Below, one piece after another: positions 19,461 through 27,209 of a DNA stretch of 46,547 nucleotides. Position 1 is the first letter of the stretch; each line of letters starts with the position of its first letter. The stretch lies in assembly GCA_018336035.1 (NCBI GenBank), contig JAGXRD010000001.1, positions 1-46,547 on the forward strand, in the 5' to 3' direction. The stretch comes from Alphaproteobacteria bacterium (GTDB lineage: Bacteria; Pseudomonadota; Alphaproteobacteria; Ferrovibrionales; Ferrovibrionaceae). The notes beneath the pieces were generated by a model. It saw only the letters and a list, made by a program, of their open reading frames with translations. It searched no databases and was not told where the DNA came from. Both the position numbers and the translations under genes were made by a program.

Positions 19461-21982
19461 ATCCACCCGAGACGGCACGGCCGGCCCAGGCAAGCCTGGC
19501 GCCGGCAAAGTTGCTTGCCTTGCCTTTAGAGCGCCGCCTCGCCTATGCCCGCGCCGCCCTGTTCTGGGAAAACTTCTGGCCGGCTTTGATGCCGGCCGCG
19601 GCCGTGGTCGCCGTCTTCTTCATCCTCGCCGGTTTCGATATCTGGCGCTTCACGCCGATCTGGCTGCACTGGCTGCTGCTGGCCGGCTTTGCCGGCGCGC
19701 TGGCTTATACGCTGTGGCGCGAATTGCGCTACTTACGCTGGCCCGACCGCGCCGCCGCCATGCGCCGGCTGGAACGCGTCAACCTGCTGCAGCATCGCCC
19801 GCTGGAAGCCGCCGCCGACACGCTGTCGGCCGAGCAGCAGGACCCGATTGCCCGCGCGCTGTGGTCGATCCACCGCGAACGCGCGCTGGCCCAGCTGGCG
19901 ACCGTGCGCGTCGGCACGCCGGAAGCCGGCTGGTGGCGCAAGGATGTCTGGGGTTTCCGCGCAGCATTGGGCCTGCTGCTGGTGGTGGCCTGGGCCAGCC
20001 CCGGCGAGGATCGCGCCACGCGGCTGGCCGATACGCTCAACCCCGGCAGCGCGATGGCGCCCGGCATGGTGCTGGCGATGGAAGCCTGGATCACGCCGCC
20101 TGCCTATACCGGCAAGGCGCCGTTATTCCTGACCCGCGACGGCAAAGCCGTGCCGGGCAATGCCGCGGCGCCTCTCACCGTGCCGACCGGCAGCCTGCTC
20201 AAGCTGCGCCTCTCGGCGCCGCCCGCAGGCTTCGCGCTGAAATTCGGCAAGAGCGAACAGGCGCTGCAGCCGATCGACGAGCGCAATGGCGAAATCGATC
20301 TGGCGCTGGACCTGACGGAGGGCGCCGTCCCGGTGCTGAGTCTGGTCCGTCGTGACAAGGTGGTGGCCGAATGGCCGCTGCAGATGATCCCCGACCTGCC
20401 ACCGCAGATCGAAATCGCCGGCGAGCCTAAGACCAGCCGCCGCAACGAGTTGGAAGTCGGCTTCACCGGGCATGACGATTACGGCATGCAGCAGGTGCGG
20501 ATCGAACTGACGCGCGATGGCGCCGAGCAGAGCGTGAGCCTGGACTGGCCGACGCCGCCGGCCGGCGCCGGCGAAATCCAGGACAAGCAGACATTCGATT
20601 TCACCTCGCATCCCTGGGCCGGGTTGCAGGTGCAGATGACGCTGGTGGCCACCGATGCGGTCGGCCAGACCGGCCGCAGCCAGCCTGTCACCGTGACAAT
20701 CCCGGCACGCCGCTTCATCCATCCGGTGGCAAAGGCCATCGTCGAGCAGCGCCGCGACCTGGCGCTCAAGCCAGGCCAGTGGCAGCGCGTCGTGACCGCC
20801 TTGCGTGGCCTGAGCCTGGCGCCGGAACGCTATCGCGACGACACGACGGCGCATCTGGGCCTGCGCATGTCGGCGGCGCGGCTCAGGCTCAACCGTTCGG
20901 CGGACTCCATCGCGGCCGTGCAGGAGCTGCTGTGGCAGACCGCCCTGCATATCGAGGAAGGCCGCAAGACGCAGACCGACCGCGACTTCCAGGCGCTGAT
21001 GGACAAGCTGCAGGATGCGCTGGACCGCAATGCCGATGATTCGGAAATCCAGAAGCTGATGCAGGAGATGCGGGAAGCGATGAACCGCATGCTCGAGCAG
21101 CTGATGCAGGATGCGATGGAGCGTCTGGCGCGCGGCGAGGAGCCGGAGGAGCTGGGCGAAGACGAAGAGGCCATGAGCGGCGACGACCTGCAGGACATGA
21201 TGGACCAGGCGCAGGACATGGCGCAGATGGGCGACCGCGATGCCGCGCGCGACATGCTGCAGCAGATGCAGCGCATGATGGAGGCCCTGAAAAACGGCCG
21301 CATCGCGCGCATGCCGGAAGGCCGCCAGCAGCAGCAGGGCCAGCGCGGACAGCGGGGTCAGCGCGGCCAGGGCCAGCAGGGCCAGATGATGCAGGAATTC
21401 GGCGAGATGCTGCGTCAGCAGCAGCAGTTGCTCGACCGCAGCTTCCGCCGCAACCAGCAGGGCCAGCGCGGCGAGGGCCAGCCCGGCAGCCAGCAGCGCG
21501 GCGAGAACGAGGCCGATGCGCGCCAGCAGGAAGAACTGCGCCGTCGCCTGGGCGAGATGATGAACCGGCTGGGTGAGCGCGGCGGCCAGCTGCCCGATCA
21601 GCTCGGCAAGGCCGACCGCGCCATGCGCGATGCGCGCGAGGCATTGCGCCGCGGCGAGCCGGGTGAAGCGATGCAGGGCCAGGCCGATGCGATGGACCAG
21701 CTGCGCCAGGGCCTGAACCAGATGCAGCAGGCGCAGCGCGGTAATCCTGACGGCCAGGCGCCCTCGGCGGATGCGCGGCAGAACCAGCGCAATCCGCAGC
21801 GCGATCCGCTGGGCCGCAACACCACCGGCTACGAGAATGCCGGCGAAGCGACGCAGGTGCCCGAGCTGGCGCCGGTGGAACGCGCCCGCCGCATCCTGGA
21901 AGAACTGCAGCGCCGCGCCGGCAACCGCGAACGCGCACCGCTCGAACTCGACTATCTCGACCGCCTGCTGCGGCGGTTCTGA
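19436..21982 (+). CDS. TIGR02302 / DUF4175 family membrane protein
   Basis: Alphaproteobacterial protein of unknown role. The 848-residue product starts inside lysA (25-bp overlap). It has two membrane segments near the N-terminus (about 48-68 and 75-92) and a third at about 178-195, then a periplasmic-looking beta-rich part (about 210-440). A long C-terminal part (about 530-800) is unusually rich in Met, Gln, Arg and Gly, including runs such as GQRGQRGQRGQGQQGQM, predicted helical and disordered. The final block PLELDYLDRLLRRF is compact. The family is almost always downstream of lysA in this group, which fits a cell-wall or envelope role, but none is established. Confidence 0.85.
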   Translation: MAQRGEGVNPPETARPAQASLAPAKLLALPLERRLAYARAALFWENFWPALMPAAAVVAVFFILAGFDIWRFTPIWLHWLLLAGFAGALAYTLWRELRYLRWPDRAAAMRRLERVNLLQHRPLEAAADTLSAEQQDPIARALWSIHRERALAQLATVRVGTPEAGWWRKDVWGFRAALGLLLVVAWASPGEDRATRLADTLNPGSAMAPGMVLAMEAWITPPAYTGKAPLFLTRDGKAVPGNAAAPLTVPTGSLLKLRLSAPPAGFALKFGKSEQALQPIDERNGEIDLALDLTEGAVPVLSLVRRDKVVAEWPLQMIPDLPPQIEIAGEPKTSRRNELEVGFTGHDDYGMQQVRIELTRDGAEQSVSLDWPTPPAGAGEIQDKQTFDFTSHPWAGLQVQMTLVATDAVGQTGRSQPVTVTIPARRFIHPVAKAIVEQRRDLALKPGQWQRVVTALRGLSLAPERYRDDTTAHLGLRMSAARLRLNRSADSIAAVQELLWQTALHIEEGRKTQTDRDFQALMDKLQDALDRNADDSEIQKLMQEMREAMNRMLEQLMQDAMERLARGEEPEELGEDEEAMSGDDLQDMMDQAQDMAQMGDRDAARDMLQQMQRMMEALKNGRIARMPEGRQQQQGQRGQRGQRGQGQQGQMMQEFGEMLRQQQQLLDRSFRRNQQGQRGEGQPGSQQRGENEADARQQEELRRRLGEMMNRLGERGGQLPDQLGKADRAMRDAREALRRGEPGEAMQGQADAMDQLRQGLNQMQQAQRGNPDGQAPSADARQNQRNPQRDPLGRNTTGYENAGEATQVPELAPVERARRILEELQRRAGNRERAPLELDYLDRLLRRF

Positions 21983-21994
21983 GTCCGACAAACC

Positions 21995-22074
21995 GTCATG
22001 CCGGCCTTGAGCCGGCATCCCATTTTTATTTCCTGCCCAGCGGAAATGGGACCCCGGGTCAAGCCCGGGGTGAC
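21995..22074. repeat. Three-hairpin palindromic repeat, copy 3
   Basis: An 80-bp element with outer GTCA/TGAC, hairpin 1 ATGCCGGC-CTTGA-GCCGGCAT, central arms CCCATTT/AAATGGG and hairpin 2 ACCCCGGG-TCAAG-CCCGGGGT. It starts 12 bp after the TIGR02302 stop. It is the first of four complete copies in the 535-bp gap before the convergent receiver gene; apart from the repeats and short spacers that gap holds no gene. Confidence 0.88.
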
Positions 22075-22090
22075 GTAGAGGGCAAGGTCC

Positions 22091-22175
22091 GTCATGGTCG
22101 GACTTGATCCGACCATCTCAGGCAGACCTGCACGAGACCCTCGGCCAAGAAACTCTTCTTGGGCCCGAGGATGAC
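22091..22175. repeat. Three-hairpin palindromic repeat, copy 4
   Basis: An 85-bp element with outer GTC/GAC, hairpin 1 ATGGTCGGA-CTTGA-TCCGACCAT, central arms ATCTC/GAGA, and a modified hairpin 2. There the CCTCGG/CCGAGG stem carries an inserted inner hairpin, CCAAGAA-ACTC-TTCTTGG. The insertion itself keeps perfect pairing. Confidence 0.83.
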
Positions 22176-22220
22176 GATGGAAATGCTGCAACGGTTCTGA
22201 ATTCCTGACACACACAGCTT

Positions 22221-22310
22221 GTCATGGCCGGGCTTGACCCGGCCATCCACGCCTTGCTGCGATCAAGCAAAAGAAAAGACGTGGATGCCCGGATCAAGTC
22301 CGGGCATGAC
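22221..22310. repeat. Three-hairpin palindromic repeat, copy 5
   Basis: The longest copy, 90 bp: outer GTC/GAC, hairpin 1 ATGGCCGGG-CTTGA-CCCGGCCAT, central arms CCACG/CGTGG with an inner TTGCT/AGCAA stem, and hairpin 2 ATGCCCGGA-TCAAG-TCCGGGCAT. The central stem differs in sequence from all other copies but still pairs fully. Confidence 0.87.
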
Positions 22311-22353
22311 GTGAGTGGGTTTGGGCGGTTCTGAATGTCGTCAATACAGGTCC

Positions 22354-22425
22354 GTCATGGTCGGACTTGATCCGACCATCTCAGGCAGAACTGCGGGAGA
22401 TCCTCGGGTCAAGCCCGAGGATGAC
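22354..22425. repeat. Three-hairpin palindromic repeat, copy 6
   Basis: A 72-bp element with outer GTC/GAC, hairpin 1 ATGGTCGGA-CTTGA-TCCGACCAT, central arms ATCTC/GAGAT with an inner GCAG/CTGC pair, and hairpin 2 ATCCTCGGG-TCAAG-CCCGAGGAT. Nearly the same as the copy at 36372. Confidence 0.88.
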
Positions 22426-22471
22426 GCTGTGAATTTTCGGCAGTTCTGAACACCTGGCACATCCTGTTTGC

Positions 22472-22486
22472 CAAGCCCGACCATGA
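22472..22486. repeat. Truncated right end of a palindromic repeat
   Basis: CAAGCCCGACCATGAC matches the right arm and end of the element (compare 15923-15938), with no left half present. It is probably a deletion remnant. It lies 32 bp before the receiver gene's 3' end. Confidence 0.6.
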
Positions 22487-22517
22487 CGTGAATGGATTTA
22501 CGGTTTGAAACCGCCGC

Positions 22518-22904
22518 CTACCCCGCCGGCTGGCCGGCGACCGCAGCCCTGACACCCAGCGCGCGTTCGACCGCGTCATTAAGCGCCACCATGGTGAAGG
22601 GCTTTTGCAGAATCACCATGATGCTGTCGATGTCATGCGAGCGGCGGCGCTGGATCGTGTTGCTCGACATCATCAGCATCGGCAGGTCGGGGAAATCGCG
22701 CGCCACCTTCAGCGACAGTTCGACGCCGTCCATGTTGGGCATCGCCACATCGGCCAGCAGCAGGTCGAACGGCAGGCGCGCCAGCTTGACCACCGCCTCG
22801 GCGCCGTCGCTGACCACCACGACCTCATGGCCGCGCTGCTGCAACACACGCCGGATGAACTCGCGCACCGGCACTTCGGTTTCCGCCACCAGGATTCGCG
22901 CCAT
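22518..22904 (-). CDS. Single-domain response regulator (CpdR-like receiver)
   Basis: A stand-alone receiver of 128 residues with no output domain. The phosphate acceptor is Asp52 in LLLADVAMPNMDG, the switch Ser is about Ser80 and the conserved Lys is Lys101 in LQKPF. The usual acidic pair near the N-terminus is altered: LVAETEVPVREF has Glu8 but Thr9 where a second acidic residue normally helps hold magnesium. CpdR of Caulobacter, which controls ClpXP proteolysis, has this size and a similar MPxMDGxEL region, so a CpdR-like role is a reasonable guess; CheY-like or DivK-like are alternatives. It lies alone, with a strong leader hairpin. Confidence 0.85.
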   Translation of the reverse strand: MARILVAETEVPVREFIRRVLQQRGHEVVVVSDGAEAVVKLARLPFDLLLADVAMPNMDGVELSLKVARDFPDLPMLMMSSNTIQRRRSHDIDSIMVILQKPFTMVALNDAVERALGVRAAVAGQPAG

Positions 22905-22918
22905 GCATCCTCGCCGAC

Positions 22919-22958
22919 GGCTGTCGCGCGGCCTGGGCAGTTCTGCCCGGCGACAGCC
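22919..22958 (-). other. Long hairpin in the leader of the receiver gene
   Basis: GGCTGTCGC (22919-22927) pairs with GCGACAGCC (22950-22958), with an inner GGGCAG/CTGCCC stem. It ends 14 nt before the ATG and so flanks the ribosome site. There is no U-tract, so it is more likely a stability or translation-control element than a terminator of the DUF3426 gene upstream. The rest of the 22905-23113 gap shows nothing else I can support. Confidence 0.5.
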
Positions 22959-23113
22959 ACCTATTCTGGAATCAGCTTGGTCAAACTATGCGTGTAGGTG
23001 CCGGCAAATCCGCCCGAACCGGCATGGCGGGAATCCTACCCTAACGAGTGGCGAAAGCAACGCGCTTTGTCACATTGTTGCAACCGATGAGTGCTGCCGA
23101 AGTTTATGCCGTT

Positions 23114-24094
23114 TTAAGGCACCGCCGACTGGCTGGCGAAGGCGACTTCAAGGTCGGTGACCTCGTCCTTCGGGGCCGGCAGCTGCACATTGAAGCTGAG
23201 CTTTTCCTCGGCTTCGATGCTGTTCTGCTCGAGCTTAACCGTGAAGGCGCCGAGATCCTGGCCATTGGCGCCGCGCATCGCGATGCGGATGGCGGGCAGC
23301 ACCCGCTCCGCGCCGCTGATATTCACCACATCGCCCGACACGGTCACCTTGGTGGTGCCGCCATCCAGCACGGTGGCGGATTTCAGGTTATGCAGTTCGA
23401 GCCCGAGCCACTGCGCCGCTTCGACCGGGATGCCGAGCTGCTCGTACAGCTTGGCCAGCGGCGGGTAGAAGGCGACCAGCTCGATCCGCTTTTCGTAGCC
23501 GCCGCCGATCACGCCGCCGAGCAGGCCGAGCAGCAGCAGCCAGCCGAGCCAGGCCCAGGAAAACGGCTTTTTCGGCTTGGCCGCAGCGCGCTGCAGCCCG
23601 GCTTCGGCCAGCCGCTCGCGGCGGCGTTTGATCGCCTCGTCAGGGTCGCCATCCAGGTCGCCACCATCGTTATTGGGCTCGTCCAGCGGCGGATGCAGCG
23701 GCGGACGGTCCAGTTCGGCATCCAGCAGGTCGTCGTCGAAGCCGGTGATGCGCGGCACTGCCGGCGACGGTGAGGCGAAATCGTCCGCAGGCGGCGACAG
23801 GTCGAGATCCGGCAGGGAGGGTGCAGGCGGCACCACGGCTGAGGCCGCTGGCGGCTTGCCGCCGGGCGGCGGCGGCGGGACCCATTCGTCCTGCGCTGCC
23901 TCGGCTGCTGCGGCCGCCATCTGCTCCAGCACGGAGGGGATCGGCTTGGGCGGCTCAGGGATGGGCTCAGGCTCCGGCGGGGCCTGGCGCCAGACATGGC
24001 GGCAGACGGAACAGCGGACCTTGCGGGGCTCGTCGCCGAAAGCGGTGGGGTCGACCTGGAAGCGGGTCGCACAGGCTGGGCAGTTGAGGATCAT
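23114..24094 (-). CDS. MJ0042-type zinc-ribbon protein with DUF3426
   Basis: Membrane protein of unknown role, 326 residues. The N-terminus is a zinc ribbon with Cys5, Cys8, Cys28 and Cys31 (CPAC...CSVC). It is followed by a long Pro/Glu/Asp-rich, probably disordered linker (about 36-165), a single membrane segment (about 180-205, WAWLGWLLLLGLLGGVIGG) and a C-terminal beta-rich DUF3426 domain, likely periplasmic. This gene is divergent from ftsE-ftsX, a conserved arrangement in alphaproteobacteria, which hints at an envelope or division role. Confidence 0.87.
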   Translation of the reverse strand: MILNCPACATRFQVDPTAFGDEPRKVRCSVCRHVWRQAPPEPEPIPEPPKPIPSVLEQMAAAAAEAAQDEWVPPPPPGGKPPAASAVVPPAPSLPDLDLSPPADDFASPSPAVPRITGFDDDLLDAELDRPPLHPPLDEPNNDGGDLDGDPDEAIKRRRERLAEAGLQRAAAKPKKPFSWAWLGWLLLLGLLGGVIGGGYEKRIELVAFYPPLAKLYEQLGIPVEAAQWLGLELHNLKSATVLDGGTTKVTVSGDVVNISGAERVLPAIRIAMRGANGQDLGAFTVKLEQNSIEAEEKLSFNVQLPAPKDEVTDLEVAFASQSAVP

Positions 24095-24258
24095 GCCAAA
24101 TCTGCCTGGTGCCAGCCCTTTTGCGTTTCCGGATGCTTTCCCTTATAGGACGGACAGGGCTGCGGAAGCAACCCCACTGCCTCGCAAGATATTGAAGTCA
24201 TTGGCGCGCAAGGCCTTAAAGGAAGCAGGGCCTTAGGCGAATCGGAGGATCCCCGGAC

Positions 24259-24927
24259 TTGGTGCGATTCCAGAATGTCGGGATGCGATACGGCCCCGGG
24301 CCGGAGGTGCTCCGCGATGTCAGCTTCGAGCTGGGCACGGGCTCCTTCCATTTCCTGGCCGGCCCCAGCGGCGCGGGCAAGACCTCGCTGCTGAAGCTTT
24401 TATATCTGGCGCTGCGGCCGAGCCGCGGCCTGATCAGCATGTTCGGCCAGGATGTCTCGACCGCCAGCCGCGCCGCCCTGCCGATGCTGCGCCGGCGCAT
24501 CGGCGTGGTGTTCCAGGATTTCCGCCTGCTCGATCATCTGAGCGCGCTCGACAATGTGGCGCTGCCATTGCGCATTGCCGGCGCCGACGAGAAGCGCACG
24601 CGCGAACATGTCGTCGAACTGCTGACCTGGGTCGGGCTGGGCGACCGGCTGGAGGCACGCCCCGCCACCCTGTCGGGCGGCGAAAAGCAGCGCGTGGCGA
24701 TTGCGCGCGCCGTGATTGCCAGACCCAGCCTCTTGCTGGCGGACGAACCGACCGGCAACGTCGATCCCGAGATGGCGCAACGGCTGATGTATCTGTTCGT
24801 CGAGCTGAACAAGCTCGGCACCGCGGTGGTGCTGGCGACGCATGACACGCATCTGCTGGAGCAGTTCCGCTTCCCGGTGATGCGCCTGCGCGCCGGCACG
24901 CTCAGCATCGACAGGAATGCAGCGTGA
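24259..24927 (+). CDS. ftsE: Cell division ATP-binding protein FtsE
   Basis: ABC ATPase that, with FtsX, regulates septal peptidoglycan hydrolases at the divisome. The 222-residue product has Walker A GPSGAGKTS (about 36-44), the signature LSGGEKQRVAIARA, Walker B LLLADEPTGNVD and the switch His in LATHDTHLL. The start is a TTG, chosen because it gives the family N-terminus MVRFQNVGMRYG and lies 10 bp after GGAGG; a GTG one codon later is the alternative. It overlaps ftsX by 4 bp. Confidence 0.96.
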   Translation: MVRFQNVGMRYGPGPEVLRDVSFELGTGSFHFLAGPSGAGKTSLLKLLYLALRPSRGLISMFGQDVSTASRAALPMLRRRIGVVFQDFRLLDHLSALDNVALPLRIAGADEKRTREHVVELLTWVGLGDRLEARPATLSGGEKQRVAIARAVIARPSLLLADEPTGNVDPEMAQRLMYLFVELNKLGTAVVLATHDTHLLEQFRFPVMRLRAGTLSIDRNAA

Positions 24928-25814
24928 GCCGGCCGCGCAAAAAAGCGGTCTCGGACCTGCAGCTGGAAGTGGATAAATCCGCGCGCTTCCTGCCCTGGGC
25001 GCTGGCCGTCATGGTGTTCCTGGCCGCATTGGCGCTGAGCGGCGCGCTGGCGCTGGACGGCACCATCGAAGGCTGGCGGCGCGGCGTGTCATCCAAACTC
25101 ACGGTGCAGATCGCCGATCGCCCGGGCCAGCCGATGCAGCCGCGCCTGCAGGCCGCCGCCGAGATCCTGCGCGGCGTGCCGGGTATTGCCGAGGTGCAGA
25201 TCGTGGAGCGCAGCGCCGTCGAAGCCCTGCTGCAGCCCTGGCTGGGCAGCGCCGCGCTGCAATCTGATCTGCCCCTGCCCGGCATGATCGACGTGACCCT
25301 GCAGGACAATGCCGCGCTGTCGGTGGATGCGGTGAATGCGCAGCTGCAGACTGCCGTGCCCGGCGCGCGCATCGACGATCCGAAACCCTGGCTCGACCGC
25401 CTCGTTCAGTTGGGTCGCCTGTTGCAGAGCCTCGGCGGCAGCATCGTGCTGCTGGTCGGCATGGCCGCCGCCGCGATGGTGATCTTCGCCACGCGTGCCG
25501 GTCTTTCGGCGCGGCGCGACACCATCGAACTGCTGCATCTGATCGGCGCCGAAGACGGCTATATCGCGCGGCAGTTCCAGCGCCATGTGGCGGCGCAGGC
25601 GCTGCGCGGCGGCATCCTCGGCGCCGGCCTGGCGGCGGCTTTGCTGATCGGCATCCAGCTGCTGGCCGGCGGCATTGGCACCGGTTTGTTGCCCGGCCTG
25701 CAGCTGCTGTGGTGGCACTGGCTGCTGCTGCCGCTGCTGCCACTCGCCGCCGCCGGACTGGCGATTGTGACCGCGCGCTGGACGGTGCTCGGCGAACTGC
25801 GCGCGATGTTGTAA
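24924..25814 (+). CDS. ftsX: Cell division protein FtsX
   Basis: Membrane partner of FtsE. The 296-residue product starts at a GTG in a GTGA overlap with the ftsE stop. It has the expected layout: a short basic cytoplasmic N-terminus, membrane segment 1 (about 15-35, LPWALAVMVFLAALALSGAL), a large periplasmic loop (about 40-165) that in other bacteria contacts hydrolase activators, and three C-terminal membrane segments (about 170-190, 222-250 and 262-285). Sequence identity in this family is low; the assignment rests on topology and the ftsE neighbour. Confidence 0.94.
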   Translation: MSRPRKKAVSDLQLEVDKSARFLPWALAVMVFLAALALSGALALDGTIEGWRRGVSSKLTVQIADRPGQPMQPRLQAAAEILRGVPGIAEVQIVERSAVEALLQPWLGSAALQSDLPLPGMIDVTLQDNAALSVDAVNAQLQTAVPGARIDDPKPWLDRLVQLGRLLQSLGGSIVLLVGMAAAAMVIFATRAGLSARRDTIELLHLIGAEDGYIARQFQRHVAAQALRGGILGAGLAAALLIGIQLLAGGIGTGLLPGLQLLWWHWLLLPLLPLAAAGLAIVTARWTVLGELRAML

Positions 25815-25823
25815 GACCAAGCC

Positions 25824-26378
25824 ATGCTGATACTTCTTGACCGTGACGGCGTGCTGAACCGCGACTACCCCGACGATTACGTGAAATCGCCGGCGGAGCT
25901 GTTCATGCTGCCCGGCGTGGGCAAGGCCGTGGCGCAGCTGAATGCGCGCGGCTGGCCGGTGGCGATCTGCACCAACCAGGCCTGCGTCGGCAAGGGCATC
26001 ATCGACGAAGCGATGCTGGGCCGCATTCACGAAAAGCTGTTCGACGAACTGGCGCGCGAGAATGCCAAAATCGACGCGCTGTTCTTCGCGCCCGATCCGC
26101 CCTGGGCGCAGACCGACCGGCGCAAGCCGGGTGCCGGCATGCTGCGCGAGGCGATGCAGCGCTTCCGCAAAAGCCCCGCCGAAACCGTGTTCATCGGCGA
26201 CAGCCTGACCGACCTGCAGGCTGGCGCGACAGCCGGCGTGCGCCGCATCCTGGTGCGCAGCGGCAAGGGCGCGCAGACCCAGGCGAAGGGCCTGCCGCAG
26301 GATGTGCTGCCGGTGACAGTGGCGGAAGACTTGCCCGATGCCGTCAACCGGCTGTTAAGTGAAGTCCCCGTTATCTAG
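25824..26378 (+). CDS. HAD-IIIA family phosphatase, GmhB-like
   Basis: Predicted phosphatase of 184 residues. HAD motif I is LLDRDGVLN (about 4-12), motif II is ICTNQA, motif III is the RRKP lysine, and motif IV is FIGDSLTDLQAG. The overall plan matches heptose-1,7-bisphosphate 7-phosphatase and histidinol phosphatase. However, the zinc-binding Cys/His cluster expected between motifs II and III is absent: the segment reads FFAPDPPWAQTDRRKPGAGM. It is therefore not safely called gmhB. It lies 9 bp after ftsX and 24 bp before the ydcF-like gene, so it is part of an envelope operon. Confidence 0.86.
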   Translation: MLILLDRDGVLNRDYPDDYVKSPAELFMLPGVGKAVAQLNARGWPVAICTNQACVGKGIIDEAMLGRIHEKLFDELARENAKIDALFFAPDPPWAQTDRRKPGAGMLREAMQRFRKSPAETVFIGDSLTDLQAGATAGVRRILVRSGKGAQTQAKGLPQDVLPVTVAEDLPDAVNRLLSEVPVI

Positions 26379-26402
26379 AGTGACAGAGTCTACGGAATCG
26401 TA

Positions 26403-27209
26403 ATGGCCCGCAAAGACCGCGACCGTAAACGCGACGACGAAGAGTCGACGCCCTTTTTCACCCGGATCAGCCGCTGGCTGATCCTGCTGGCCGCGCTCGG
26501 CCTGCTCTGGCTCGGCGGCGGCATCGCCTATGTCGAGCGCGTGGAATCGCTGCCGGCGCCGGCCGAAACGAAAACCGATGCGATCGTCGTGCTGACCGGC
26601 GGCGCGGCGCGGATGGCCACGGGTCTGCGCCTTTTGCACGACAACAAGGCCGACCGCCTGCTGGTCTCGGGCGTGGCGCAGACCGCCACCAAGGCCACAC
26701 TGATGCAGGCCGTGCTGCCAAGCATGCCCGATGCCGCGCAGGTCAGCAGCAACTGGCAGGGTATCGATCTGCAATTGCTGTTTGAATGCTGCGTCGATCT
26801 CGGCTTCGAAGCGGATGACACCGCCGGCAATGCCGCCGAAACCGCCAGCTGGGCGGCGGCGCGCGGCTACAAGACCATTCGCCTGGTGACAGCGAATTAC
26901 CATATGCCGCGGGCGCAGGTGGAATTCGGCCGCTACCTGCCCGGCCTGACCATCCTGCCGCATCCGGTGCGTTCGGATGCCATGCGGGTGGAAGACTGGT
27001 GGCAGCGCCGCGCCGCCACTGTTTTCCTGCTCGGCGAATACAGCAAATACGTGGCCGCCCTGCTGCGCGCCCATCTCGGCACCCAGCTGAGCGCCACGCT
27101 GGAGCAGAAACCGGCAGCGACATCTGCGCCGCAAAACGTGCCGGTCGAGAAGCTGCCGGTGCAAGAGACGCCCGCCGAAGAAAAATCACCCGAAGAGAAG
27201 CCGCAGTGA
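26403..27209 (+). CDS. YdcF/SanA/ElyC-type DUF218 membrane protein
   Basis: A 268-residue inner-membrane protein with one N-terminal anchor (about 25-45, LILLAALGLLWLGGGIAYV) and a DUF218 domain: DAIVVLTGGAARMATGLRLL, RLLVSGV, NAAETASWAAARGYKTIRLV, then TANYHMPRA. The Pro/Glu/Ala-rich tail (about 235-268) looks disordered. ElyC and SanA in E. coli affect peptidoglycan and envelope integrity; the biochemical activity is not settled. The last base of its stop is the first base of the next start (TGATG), so plsC is coupled. Confidence 0.9.
   Translation: MARKDRDRKRDDEESTPFFTRISRWLILLAALGLLWLGGGIAYVERVESLPAPAETKTDAIVVLTGGAARMATGLRLLHDNKADRLLVSGVAQTATKATLMQAVLPSMPDAAQVSSNWQGIDLQLLFECCVDLGFEADDTAGNAAETASWAAARGYKTIRLVTANYHMPRAQVEFGRYLPGLTILPHPVRSDAMRVEDWWQRRAATVFLLGEYSKYVAALLRAHLGTQLSATLEQKPAATSAPQNVPVEKLPVQETPAEEKSPEEKPQ

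Noticed and set aside
21983-22517. A small gene among the palindromic repeats
   Set aside because: Short open frames exist (for example one ending at 22200) but consist of repeat sequence, with no ribosome site or family resemblance.
25824-26378. Firm gmhB assignment
   Set aside because: The zinc-binding Cys/His residues of GmhB are missing and no other heptose gene is in the window.
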